This document shows, piece by piece, positions 1 through 7,775 of a stretch of 64,000 bases of DNA. The stretch spans positions 16,847 through 80,846 of the forward strand of contig CAMUJF010000011.1 of assembly GCA_947089135.1 (NCBI GenBank). Reading direction: 5' to 3'. Every line of letters begins with the position of its first letter. The stretch's first letter is position 1. This stretch comes from an uncultured Clostridia bacterium. GTDB taxonomy: Bacteria; Bacillota; Clostridia; Oscillospirales; Ruminococcaceae. The notes beneath the pieces were generated by a model. That model saw nothing but the letters and a program-made list of their open reading frames with translations, was not told the DNA's origin and did not search any database. The position numbers and the translations under genes were made by a program.

Positions 1-2128
1 CAACCAACGGGATCATGATCTCGGGTACGATATTCCAGTCGGGGTGATTCTTCTTAACGTTGATAGCAGCCTTGATAACAGCCTTTGTCTGCATCTTTGC
101 AATTTCGGGGTATGTTACTGCAAGACGGCATCCGCGGTGACCCATCATGGGGTTGAACTCGTGGAGGGAAGCGATGATAGCCTTGATTGTATCAACGGAC
201 TTGCCCTGAGACTTAGCAAGAGCCTCAATGTCAGCTTCCTCTGTAGGAACGAATTCGTGGAGAGGAGGATCGAGGAAACGGATAGTAACGGGGTTACCCT
301 CAAGAGCCTCGTAAAGAGCCTCGAAATCGCCCTGCTGCATAGGTTCGATCTTATCGAGAGCAGCCTCTCTCTCTTCAACAGTATCGGAGCAGATCATCTC
401 GCGGAAAGCAGCGATACGGTCAGCCTCAAAGAACATGTGCTCTGTACGGCAGAGACCGATACCCTCTGCGCCCAACTCGCGAGCCTTCTTAGCGTCCTTA
501 GGCGTATCAGCGTTTGTTCTTACCTTAAGCTTTCTGTACTTGTCAGCCCAAGCCATGATCCTGCCGAATTCGCCGGCGATCTGAGCGTCAACGGTAGCGA
601 TCTGACCGTCGTAAATGTTACCTGTGGAGCCGTCAATAGAGATCCAGTCGCCCTCGTGGTAGGTCTTGCCTGCTAGCTCGAACTTCTTGTTCTCTTCGTC
701 CATATTGATAGCAGCGCAGCCGGATACACAGCAAGTACCCATACCGCGTGCAACAACGGCAGCGTGGGAAGTCATACCGCCTCTAACAGTAAGGATACCC
801 TGAGAAGCCTTCATACCGGTGATGTCCTCCGGAGAAGTTTCAAGACGAACAAGAACCACCTTTTCGCCCTTAGCCTTCCAAGCCTCTGCATCCTCGGCTG
901 TGAATACTATCTTACCGCATGCAGCTCCGGGAGAAGCTCCGAGACCCTTTCCGACAGGAGTTGCAGCCTTAAGAGCAGCAGCGTCGAACTGGGGGTGGAG
1001 AAGCGTATCGAGGTTTCTAGGATCGATCATAGCAACAGCTTCCTGCTCTGTTCTCATGCCCTCGTCAACAAGGTCGCAGGCGATCTTAAGAGCAGCCTGA
1101 GCGGTTCTCTTGCCGTTACGGGTCTGAAGCATATAAAGCTTGCCGTGTTCAACGGTGAACTCCATATCCTGCATATCGCGGTAGTGCTTTTCAAGTGTGG
1201 AGCAAACCTCTGTGAACTGCTTGAAAGCTTCGGGGAACTTCTGCTCCATCTCGTTGATGTGCATAGGAGTACGAACGCCTGCAACAACGTCCTCGCCCTG
1301 TGCGTTTGTAAGGAACTCGCCGAACAGACCTTTTGCGCCTGTAGCGGGATCACGTGTGAATGCAACGCCTGTACCGCAGTCGTCGCCCATGTTACCGAAC
1401 GCCATGGACTGTACGTTTACGGCAGTACCCCAACTGTAGGGGATATCGTTGTCACGGCGGTAAACGTTAGCGCGGGGGTTGTCCCATGAACGGAAAACAG
1501 CCTTTACAGCGCCCATGAGCTGCTCCTTGGGGTCGGAGGGGAAGTCCTCGCCGATCTTGGACTTGTACTCAGCCTTGAACTGGTTTGCAAGCTCCTTAAG
1601 GTCGTCGGCTGTAAGGTCAACGTCCTGCTTGACGCCCTTCTTTTCTTTCATAGCGTCGATGAGCTGCTCAAAGTATTTCTTGCCGACTTCCATAACAACG
1701 TCGGAATACATCTGGATAAATCTTCTGTAGCAGTCCCAAGCCCAACGGGGGTTGTTGGACTGTTTAGCCATAACCTCAACAACGTCCTCGTTAAGACCGA
1801 GGTTGAGGATAGTATCCATCATACCGGGCATGGAAGCTCTTGCGCCGGAACGAACGGAAACGAGAAGAGGGTTCTCCTTGTCGCCGAACTTCTTGCCTGT
1901 GATGCCTTCCATTTTGCCGATGTACTCGTTGATCTCGGCGAATATCTCATCGTTGATCTTTTTTCCGTCCTCGTAATACTGAGTACAAGCCTCGGTAGTG
2001 ATAGTAAAGCCCTGGGGAACGGGGAGACCGATGTTGGTCATTTCGGCAAGGTTTGCACCTTTACCGCCCAAAAGCTCTCTCATGTCGGCGTTACCCTCGG
2101 AGAAGAGATAACAATATTTTTTTGCCAT
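1..2128 (-). CDS. ppdK: Pyruvate, phosphate dikinase (3' end cut by window edge)
   Basis: Interconverts pyruvate, ATP and Pi with phosphoenolpyruvate, AMP and PPi; in anaerobic Firmicutes it usually acts as a PPi-linked glycolytic enzyme in the cytoplasm. About 709 codons are visible of the usual ~875; the missing part is the end of the PEP-binding barrel. The protein starts MAKKYCYLFSEGNADM, and the N-terminal nucleotide-binding domain carries SVRSGARASMPGMMDT. The swivelling phosphohistidine domain has GGMTSHAAVVARGMG with the catalytic His at residue 455, the same number as in the Clostridium symbiosum enzyme. The PEP domain begins around LCRTEHMFF and ends at the edge in the family motif EIMIPLV. 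Start ATG at 2128 follows GGAGG. It is monocistronic as far as seen and divergent from the next gene. Confidence 0.97.
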   Translation of the reverse strand, partial: MAKKYCYLFSEGNADMRELLGGKGANLAEMTNIGLPVPQGFTITTEACTQYYEDGKKINDEIFAEINEYIGKMEGITGKKFGDKENPLLVSVRSGARASMPGMMDTILNLGLNEDVVEVMAKQSNNPRWAWDCYRRFIQMYSDVVMEVGKKYFEQLIDAMKEKKGVKQDVDLTADDLKELANQFKAEYKSKIGEDFPSDPKEQLMGAVKAVFRSWDNPRANVYRRDNDIPYSWGTAVNVQSMAFGNMGDDCGTGVAFTRDPATGAKGLFGEFLTNAQGEDVVAGVRTPMHINEMEQKFPEAFKQFTEVCSTLEKHYRDMQDMEFTVEHGKLYMLQTRNGKRTAQAALKIACDLVDEGMRTEQEAVAMIDPRNLDTLLHPQFDAAALKAATPVGKGLGASPGAACGKIVFTAEDAEAWKAKGEKVVLVRLETSPEDITGMKASQGILTVRGGMTSHAAVVARGMGTCCVSGCAAINMDEENKKFELAGKTYHEGDWISIDGSTGNIYDGQIATVDAQIAGEFGRIMAWADKYRKLKVRTNADTPKDAKKARELGAEGIGLCRTEHMFFEADRIAAFREMICSDTVEEREAALDKIEPMQQGDFEALYEALEGNPVTIRFLDPPLHEFVPTEEADIEALAKSQGKSVDTIKAIIASLHEFNPMMGHRGCRLAVTYPEIAKMQTKAVIKAAINVKKNHPDWNIVPEIMIPLV

Positions 2129-2430
2129 TGGTATTACCTCCAAAAATAAAATTTATTCGTGCAGAATGCGGTATGCGGCTTACAGCGGTACGGGAATAAT
2201 GCTTGTACCAATTTTTGGCATTGCATTTTTGCACGACCATAATAATATTATAACAGATAATTCTTCCATTTTCCATACTGATTGGCAGGAAATTTAAGAG
2301 TCGTTTTTTGTGCAACTTGCACAATTAACCCAAAGCAGGGAGAAAACCTTGCTTTTCTCTTGAAAATTTTTTAGATTTATGGCATAATGTATTTGTATAC
2401 GGTTGACAGCTTAACTGAAAGGACGGCATT
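2129..2430. promoter_or_regulatory. Divergent intergenic region with promoter for the 2431 gene
   Basis: This gap separates ppdK (leftward) from a membrane protein gene (rightward). On the plus strand there is TTGAAA at 2360-2365, a 17-bp spacer and CATAAT at 2383-2388, a convincing sigma-A promoter about 40 bp before the ATG at 2431. On the minus strand a TATAAT lies near 2250 with only a weak -35, a plausible ppdK promoter that would give a long leader. No gene is supported here. Confidence 0.6.
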
Positions 2431-3081
2431 ATGAACGGCGGCATTAAAGACAGCTATATCGAAGCCTATCTTGGCAGAAGCACGGCTTTGCGGCTCAAAC
2501 GCCGCGGAAGCTTTTCATTCAGCATTCCCGCTTTTGTGTTTTCGTTTTTTTATTTATATTGTAAAAAAATGTACAGGGAATGCGCCGTTTTTTTAGCTGC
2601 CGCTGTGATAATACCTCTGATACTCGGAACGGCGGCGGGCATAAGCCGCATGGACGGCTGCGTTACCGTTTCATCGGTTTTTCACGAACTTGGGAAGCTA
2701 CCTCTGATATACAAGTTTACCTCTGCGGCGGGAGGTTGGAGCGTTCCCGACGGCATAAAAGCGTACAGCGGACACGAACCCGCGTTCGGCTTCTGGCTTG
2801 CGCGCCTTGCAGGAACAATAGCCGTAAATCTTTGCTGCGGTCTGAGCTTTGAACGTCTGCAAAAAAGAAGAACCGAAAAGAATATCGCGGAGCAGCTTTC
2901 GCATATCAAAACAAACGACGAACACGCGCGGGAAAGTATCCTGAAAAAGGCGGGAGCTGAAAACAGCCGCCCTGTGCGTGGAAAGCTGTTTGTCTTTCTG
3001 CTGTGGGCTGCGGTGGCGCTTTCGCATTTTTATCACACCGTATATCTGCGGCCGGAATTTTTTGAATGGATGCAAATATGA
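2431..3081 (+). CDS. Small integral membrane protein of unknown function
   Basis: 216 residues, not recognised with certainty. The N-terminus is soluble (about 30 residues), followed by hydrophobic stretches around residues 30-45 and 50-70, another around 120-140, a charged segment rich in Lys/Glu (about 145-185), and a last hydrophobic segment near residue 190-205 before a short tail. The layout resembles DUF2628-type membrane proteins, but I cannot confirm that. The start follows AAAGGACGG. It has its own sigma-A promoter and is followed after 66 bp by glmU, with which it may be cotranscribed. Confidence 0.75.
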   Translation: MNGGIKDSYIEAYLGRSTALRLKRRGSFSFSIPAFVFSFFYLYCKKMYRECAVFLAAAVIIPLILGTAAGISRMDGCVTVSSVFHELGKLPLIYKFTSAAGGWSVPDGIKAYSGHEPAFGFWLARLAGTIAVNLCCGLSFERLQKRRTEKNIAEQLSHIKTNDEHARESILKKAGAENSRPVRGKLFVFLLWAAVALSHFYHTVYLRPEFFEWMQI

Positions 3082-3147
3082 CGTGCAAAATACGGCATAT
3101 AAATTCAGTATATATATTATATATTTCAAACCGACAGGAGAATTTTT

Positions 3148-4554
3148 ATGAACGGATCGAATTCCAAAACAAACTGCGCCGTCATTCTGGCGGGAGGACA
3201 GGGAAAAAGAATGAAGTCGGAGCTTCCCAAGCCCATGTTCGAGGTTCTGGGAGAGCCTATGCTTGAGTGGGTAATGACCGCCTGCGAAAACGCGGACGTT
3301 AAAGATATGTGCGTTGTAAAGGGCTACAACGCCGAGGTCATTGAAAATTATATCGGAGACCGCTGCACAACAGTCCTCCAGCCCCAGCGCATGGGTACGG
3401 GTCACGCCGTCATGATGGCTGTGGACTGGTTAAAGGAACGCCCTGACAGCAACGTGCTTATCCTCTGCGGAGACGCTCCCTTTATCGACAGCGATACGAT
3501 CACCGCTTCGCTTAAACAGCACACAAATCAGGGAAACGCCGTTACGATAATTACCTCGGAGGCGGAAAATCCCACGGGCTACGGACGTATACTCCGCGGC
3601 GCAAGCGGTGTTACGGGCATAGTTGAGGAAAAGGACGCGACCGCCGAACAGAAAGCGATACGCGAGATAAATTCGGGGGCGTACTGGTTCAGAACGGAGC
3701 GGCTTATCGAGGCTCTGAACGAGATAAAGCCCAACAATTCACAAGGGGAATATTATCTTACCGATTCGGTGTATATACTTATAAATCACGGCTTCCGCGC
3801 GGACGCTTACGTTTCCCCCAACCGCAGCGTGGCAATGGGCGCAAACGACCGCAAGGGTCTGCTGAAGCTTAACGATACCGCAAGAAAAGCCGTTATCGAC
3901 AGGCTCATGGACGACGGCGTGGAGTTCCTCTGCACCGACGGCGTTTCTATCGGCAGAAACGTTAAAATAGGTATCGGCACACAAATTTTGCAGGGTACTA
4001 TACTGCGGGGGAATACCGTTATCGGCGAAAACTGCGTGATAGGTCCGAACTGCCTTATCGAGGACTGCACCGTGGGTGACGGCGTAACATTAAACAGCGT
4101 ACAGGCGTATCAGTCCCGAATAGACGACGGAGCGAAAATCGGTCCTTTCGTGCACATCAGACCCGGCAGCCATATTATGTCAAAGGTCAAAATAGGCGAC
4201 TTTGTGGAGATCAAAAACTCCGTTATCGGCGAAAAGACTTCTGTTTCTCACCTGACGTATGTGGGGGACAGCGACGTTGGCTCGAACGTGAATTTCGGCT
4301 GCGGCACGGTAACTTCCAATTACGACGGCGCAAACAAGTACCGCACCATTATTGAGGACAACGCCTTTATCGGCTGCAATACAAACCTTATAGCTCCCGT
4401 CCGCGTGGGCAAGGGGGCATACACAGCTGCGGGAACAACGGTCACAAAGGACGTTCCCGACGGCGCTCTGGCGATAGAAAGAGGTCCGCTCAGCTTCAAG
4501 GAGGGCTTCGGCGACAAGCGGCTTAAAAGCAGGAACAGCAAGGCGAAAAAATAA
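3148..4554 (+). CDS. glmU: Bifunctional GlcNAc-1-P uridyltransferase / GlcN-1-P acetyltransferase
   Basis: Makes UDP-GlcNAc for peptidoglycan in two steps: acetylation of glucosamine 1-phosphate, then uridylylation. The 468-residue length is normal. The N-terminal pyrophosphorylase domain has the nucleotide-binding LAGGQGKRM (residues 14-22) with Lys28 in LPKP, then GTGHAV and CGDAPFID. The C-terminal half is a left-handed beta helix of hexapeptide repeats (for example VKIGIG, IGENCVIGPN), with the acetyltransferase segment HLTYVGDS and GCGTVTSNYDG. The start ATG follows ACAGGAG. The next gene starts 16 bp downstream, so the two probably share a transcript. Its nearness to prs two genes on mirrors the glmU-prs-pth-mfd order of Bacillus and many Firmicutes. 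Confidence 0.97.
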   Translation: MNGSNSKTNCAVILAGGQGKRMKSELPKPMFEVLGEPMLEWVMTACENADVKDMCVVKGYNAEVIENYIGDRCTTVLQPQRMGTGHAVMMAVDWLKERPDSNVLILCGDAPFIDSDTITASLKQHTNQGNAVTIITSEAENPTGYGRILRGASGVTGIVEEKDATAEQKAIREINSGAYWFRTERLIEALNEIKPNNSQGEYYLTDSVYILINHGFRADAYVSPNRSVAMGANDRKGLLKLNDTARKAVIDRLMDDGVEFLCTDGVSIGRNVKIGIGTQILQGTILRGNTVIGENCVIGPNCLIEDCTVGDGVTLNSVQAYQSRIDDGAKIGPFVHIRPGSHIMSKVKIGDFVEIKNSVIGEKTSVSHLTYVGDSDVGSNVNFGCGTVTSNYDGANKYRTIIEDNAFIGCNTNLIAPVRVGKGAYTAAGTTVTKDVPDGALAIERGPLSFKEGFGDKRLKSRNSKAKK

Positions 4555-4570
4555 AAAGGAGACGTTCAAA

Positions 4571-5698
4571 ATGCCGGAAATGAAAACGTCCCTCCGCTTT
4601 GAGGGGGAAAAGCTTTTTGCGGAAACGAAGATCTCCTTTGACGAAAGCATTGCGGAATTTTCCTTTATCCTTAACAGCGGACTGAAGATAAGCGAATTTC
4701 TCTGCAATGAAAAGCCTGTGCAGCCGACTGTCGAAGCTGTGTACGAACCGCTTTTCTGCGCCGAGGTAAAAAAGTACTCCGTAAAATGCGGCGCGGACTT
4801 CGGTACGGTAAGCATATCCTACGGCGGCAAAATAAGTGGCTGGCACAATATTATTACTGAGGACATCATCGAGCTTAGCCGTTACGGCGTGTGGTTTCCC
4901 TGCGAGCTGCCGTTCGGTACCGAAAATATTGTCACGGTAAACGGCTGTGAAGAATACTTCCTTGTAAAAGGAGAATTTGACGGCAGTCTGTGGAATTACC
5001 GCGGCAGCGAATGGGACTGCAACATTATTCTCTACAGAAAAAACGTACTTAAAACCGTTACGGGAGAGCATATCGGCATTTACTATGCGGACGGTTCTCT
5101 TGACAGCGCCGCCGAGTTTTCAAAAAGTATTTTTGAGGACGTTCTGGCGTACTATACAAAAGAGCTTTTCGGGACGGAATACAAAAAGCATACCGAAATG
5201 GCGTGCCTGTACCCCGCGCTGACAAGCGGAGGGGCATACAAGCGTGATGGATTTATAGTCTGTATTTCTCCCGGCAAGGACGAAAAGGAAGCCGTCGGGG
5301 TAAACGCCCACGAGCTTGCCCATGAATGGTGTACGGGCGCGGAGGTTGGAAGCTGGGAGGACTGGCTGAACGAAACGACAGCGGAATGGTCTATGCTGTT
5401 GTACTGCCTTGACAGAAACAAGACGGACATATTTAAGGCGATGATAGACGAGCATTTGCAAAAGGCGGACGGTTTTCCGCCGATAAAAACTGCGGACGGC
5501 AGCCGTCCCGAGGGCGTACATACCAAGGGTACTGCGCTGTTTTACGAGCTGTACAAGGCTTTCGGCGCGGAAACGGTAAAGCTGATAATACGCATTTTCG
5601 TTTCGCTTGACGTTAAAACCACGGAAAAGCTTCTTGAAGAAATGAGAAAGCAGTGCTTGTCCGAAGCCGCGAAAGTCCTCGAAAAAGGACTTGTGTGA
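4571..5698 (+). CDS. M1-like zinc aminopeptidase family protein
   Basis: 375 residues. A gluzincin zinc site is clear: HELAH at residues 247-251, with a WLNE motif downstream that supplies the third zinc ligand Glu, as in M1 aminopeptidases. The spacing from HELAH to that Glu is two residues shorter than in classical M1 enzymes, and the protein is much shorter than full-length M1 peptidases, so it is a compact member. The N-terminal ~200 residues are beta-rich and would correspond to the M1 N-terminal saddle domain. No signal peptide is visible, so it is probably cytoplasmic. RBS AAAGGAG precedes the ATG, 16 bp after glmU. The substrate is unknown. Confidence 0.82.
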   Translation: MPEMKTSLRFEGEKLFAETKISFDESIAEFSFILNSGLKISEFLCNEKPVQPTVEAVYEPLFCAEVKKYSVKCGADFGTVSISYGGKISGWHNIITEDIIELSRYGVWFPCELPFGTENIVTVNGCEEYFLVKGEFDGSLWNYRGSEWDCNIILYRKNVLKTVTGEHIGIYYADGSLDSAAEFSKSIFEDVLAYYTKELFGTEYKKHTEMACLYPALTSGGAYKRDGFIVCISPGKDEKEAVGVNAHELAHEWCTGAEVGSWEDWLNETTAEWSMLLYCLDRNKTDIFKAMIDEHLQKADGFPPIKTADGSRPEGVHTKGTALFYELYKAFGAETVKLIIRIFVSLDVKTTEKLLEEMRKQCLSEAAKVLEKGLV

Positions 5699-5794
5699 TA
5701 TCTATAAGAACATAATTCCCCGTTTAGCGGGACTGAACATAAAACAAACGTAAAAATCCACTCATTACCAATTTTGAAAAGGGGACTTCTAAAA

Positions 5795-6757
5795 ATGAAT
5801 CTTCACGGCAAGGATATCAAAATTTTTACCGCAAACTCCAACCCCAAGGTCGCGGAGGAGATCGCAAAGGAACTGGGCCTTCCGCTTGGTGAATCCGAGG
5901 TAGTAACGTTTTCCGACGGCGAGGTAAGCGTTTCCATAAAGGAAAGTGTGCGCGGCTCGGACGTTTTCGTGGTGCAGTCAACAAGCTCTCCCGTAAACGA
6001 TCACCTCATGGAGCTGCTCATTATGATCGACGCTTTCAAGAGAGCCTCCGCAGGACGCATCACCGCGGTAATACCCTATATGGGCTACGCCCGTCAGGAC
6101 AGAAAGGCAAAGGCGAGAGATCCGATCTCCGCAAAGCTTGTGGCGGATCTTATCTCGGTAGCCGGCGCGGACAGAGTGCTTTCAATGGATCTGCACTGCT
6201 CCCAGATACAGGGCTTTTTCAATATCCCCGTGGATCATCTTCTCGGCGTACCTATCCTTGCCCCCTATTTTGTGGAAAAATTCAAGGACTGCAAAGACGA
6301 CGTTATGGTAGTGTCCCCCGACTTAGGCTCGGTAACGAGAGCAAGAAACTTTGCACAGCGTCTCGGCGTACCTTTTGCTATCGTTGATAAACGCCGCCAG
6401 AAAGCAAACGTGTGCGAGGTAATGAATATTATCGGCGACGTAAGCGGAAAAAGCGTTATCCTTGTGGACGACATGATAGACACGGCCGGTACTCTCTGCA
6501 ACGCGGCGAAAGCCATTCTCGACATCGGCGGCGCAAAGGAAGTATACGCCTGCGCGACCCACGGCGTACTGTCGGGACCTGCCATAGACCGCATCAGGGA
6601 CAGCGTTATCAAGGAGCTTGTGCTGCTTGATACTATCGCTCTGCCCGATGAAAAGAAGCTTGACAAGATCACAGTGCTGCCCGTAGCTCCCGTATTTGCA
6701 CAGGCTATCCAGCGCATTTACGCGGATAAACCGGTGTCGCCCCTGTTCAACAATTAA
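5795..6757 (+). CDS. prs: Ribose-phosphate pyrophosphokinase (PRPP synthetase)
   Basis: Forms PRPP from ribose 5-phosphate and ATP, feeding purine, pyrimidine, NAD, histidine and tryptophan synthesis. 320 residues. Class I features are all present: FSDGE near residue 45, the MDLHCSQIQGFF segment, the VSPDLGSVTRAR flexible-loop region, and the PRPP-binding loop VILVDDMIDTAGT. I choose ATG 5795 (MNLHGKDIKIF); an in-frame TTG at 5774 lies inside the ribosome binding site region (AAAAGGGGA), so it is not the start. A hairpin follows 45 bp after the stop. Confidence 0.97.
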   Translation: MNLHGKDIKIFTANSNPKVAEEIAKELGLPLGESEVVTFSDGEVSVSIKESVRGSDVFVVQSTSSPVNDHLMELLIMIDAFKRASAGRITAVIPYMGYARQDRKAKARDPISAKLVADLISVAGADRVLSMDLHCSQIQGFFNIPVDHLLGVPILAPYFVEKFKDCKDDVMVVSPDLGSVTRARNFAQRLGVPFAIVDKRRQKANVCEVMNIIGDVSGKSVILVDDMIDTAGTLCNAAKAILDIGGAKEVYACATHGVLSGPAIDRIRDSVIKELVLLDTIALPDEKKLDKITVLPVAPVFAQAIQRIYADKPVSPLFNN

Positions 6758-6801
6758 TTCCGTAAAACGCAAGCTGTATTTTCAAAAGAATAAAACCGTT
6801 T

Positions 6802-6827
6802 ACCTGCCCGGTATGCTCCGGGCAGGT
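6802..6827 (+). terminator. Hairpin after prs
   Basis: A perfect 10-bp stem (ACCTGCCCGG with its complement) and loop TATGCT lie 45 bp after prs, nested in a weaker outer AAACCG/CGGTTT pairing. There is no strong T run, so termination may be inefficient. Confidence 0.5.
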
Positions 6828-6871
6828 TATTGCGGTTTAGAGCAAATCGTTAAATTAATAGGATACATTTA

Positions 6872-7068
6872 GGCAGCGATAGCTGCCGACTCAAAAAAGT
6901 TCGCCAGCCTTTCAAGGCTGCGAGTTTCCAAAGGGCAGCGCCCTTTGGTCGCTCCCCGCAGGGAGCGAAATTCTCTATCGTTCAAGAGCTCCGCAAAGAG
7001 GTGAATTGAAAACAGTCCGCAGGACTGTTTTCAAGAGGGGAACGCCCTGCGATAGAGGGCGTTCCCCT
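6872..7068 (+). repeat. Multi-hairpin repeat, copy A
   Basis: A chain of six hairpins between prs and pth. Stems: GGCAGC 6872-6877/6882-6887; AGCCTT 6906-6911/6914-6919; CCAAAGGGC 6928-6936/6940-6948; TCGCTCCC 6949-6956/6961-6968 with loop CGCA; GAAAACAGTCC 7008-7018/7022-7032; AGGGGAACGCCCT 7036-7048/7056-7068 with loop GCGATAG. An outer helix AATTCTCT (6969) pairs with the AGAG..GAATT segment at 6997-7007. Related copies occur at 26640-26880 (inverted) and 63851-64000. It ends 39 bp before the pth start and contains no supported gene. Confidence 0.85.
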
Positions 7069-7107
7069 AATGCAACCGCAAAAATTACCCCGAAAGGAAT
7101 ATCTCAA

Positions 7108-7743
7108 ATGAGCATTTTCGATATCTTCAATCAACTGAACAAAGAAAAGTCCGATGCCGCTGGATCGCCGGGGCAGCCGGACTATATTCTTGTAGGACTT
7201 GGCAACCCCGGCGAAAAGTACGAGAACACACGCCACAACGCAGGCTTTATGACCCTCGACAAACTGGCTGAAAAAAGCGGCGTTCAACTGAAAAAAATAC
7301 GCTTCAAGTCGTTGACTGCCACGGCGGCGGTAAACGGCGTGACCTGTCTGCTGATGAAGCCGACAACATATATGAACAACAGCGGCGAAGCTGTGGTGGA
7401 AGCCATGAATTTCTATAAAATCCCCCCCGAACGGGTTATAATATGCTATGACGATATAAGCCTTGAACCGTCCCATATACGCATACGCCGCAAAGGCTCG
7501 GACGGCGGTCACAACGGCATGAAATCTATTATTTATCTGACGGGCTTTGACACGTTCCAGCGCATAAAGATAGGCGTGGGAGCTAAGCCGCACAAGGACT
7601 ACAACCTTGCGGACTGGGTCTTATCCCGCTTTACCGACGAGGAAAAAAAGCTTATGGCTGAGGGGACTGACAAAGCCGTGTCCTCACTGGAGCTTATGGT
7701 CAAAGACAAAACAAGCGAAGCCATGAACAAATACAATTCGTAA
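7108..7743 (+). CDS. pth: Peptidyl-tRNA hydrolase
   Basis: Cleaves peptidyl-tRNAs released from stalled ribosomes. 211 residues. The core starts at YILVGLGNPGEKYENTRHNAGF, whose His is the conserved catalytic residue; PTTYMNNSG and KGSDGGHNGMKS follow, as in the family. There is a ~25-residue N-terminal extension before the core. ATG 7108 follows CGAAAGGAAT; upstream in-frame codons run into the multi-hairpin repeat and are not part of the gene. mfd starts 32 bp downstream, the normal pth-mfd order. Confidence 0.95.
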   Translation: MSIFDIFNQLNKEKSDAAGSPGQPDYILVGLGNPGEKYENTRHNAGFMTLDKLAEKSGVQLKKIRFKSLTATAAVNGVTCLLMKPTTYMNNSGEAVVEAMNFYKIPPERVIICYDDISLEPSHIRIRRKGSDGGHNGMKSIIYLTGFDTFQRIKIGVGAKPHKDYNLADWVLSRFTDEEKKLMAEGTDKAVSSLELMVKDKTSEAMNKYNS

Positions 7744-7775
7744 TTCTATCTTTTATATTTTAGCAGGAGTCTTTT

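Noticed and set aside
2091..2324. Minus-strand frame over the ppdK start and promoter
   Set aside because: Out of frame with ppdK, no RBS and AT-rich non-coding composition upstream of the true start.
7006..7107. Extended start of pth through the multi-hairpin repeat
   Set aside because: The extra residues are repeat-encoded, and a good RBS plus ATG are present at 7108.
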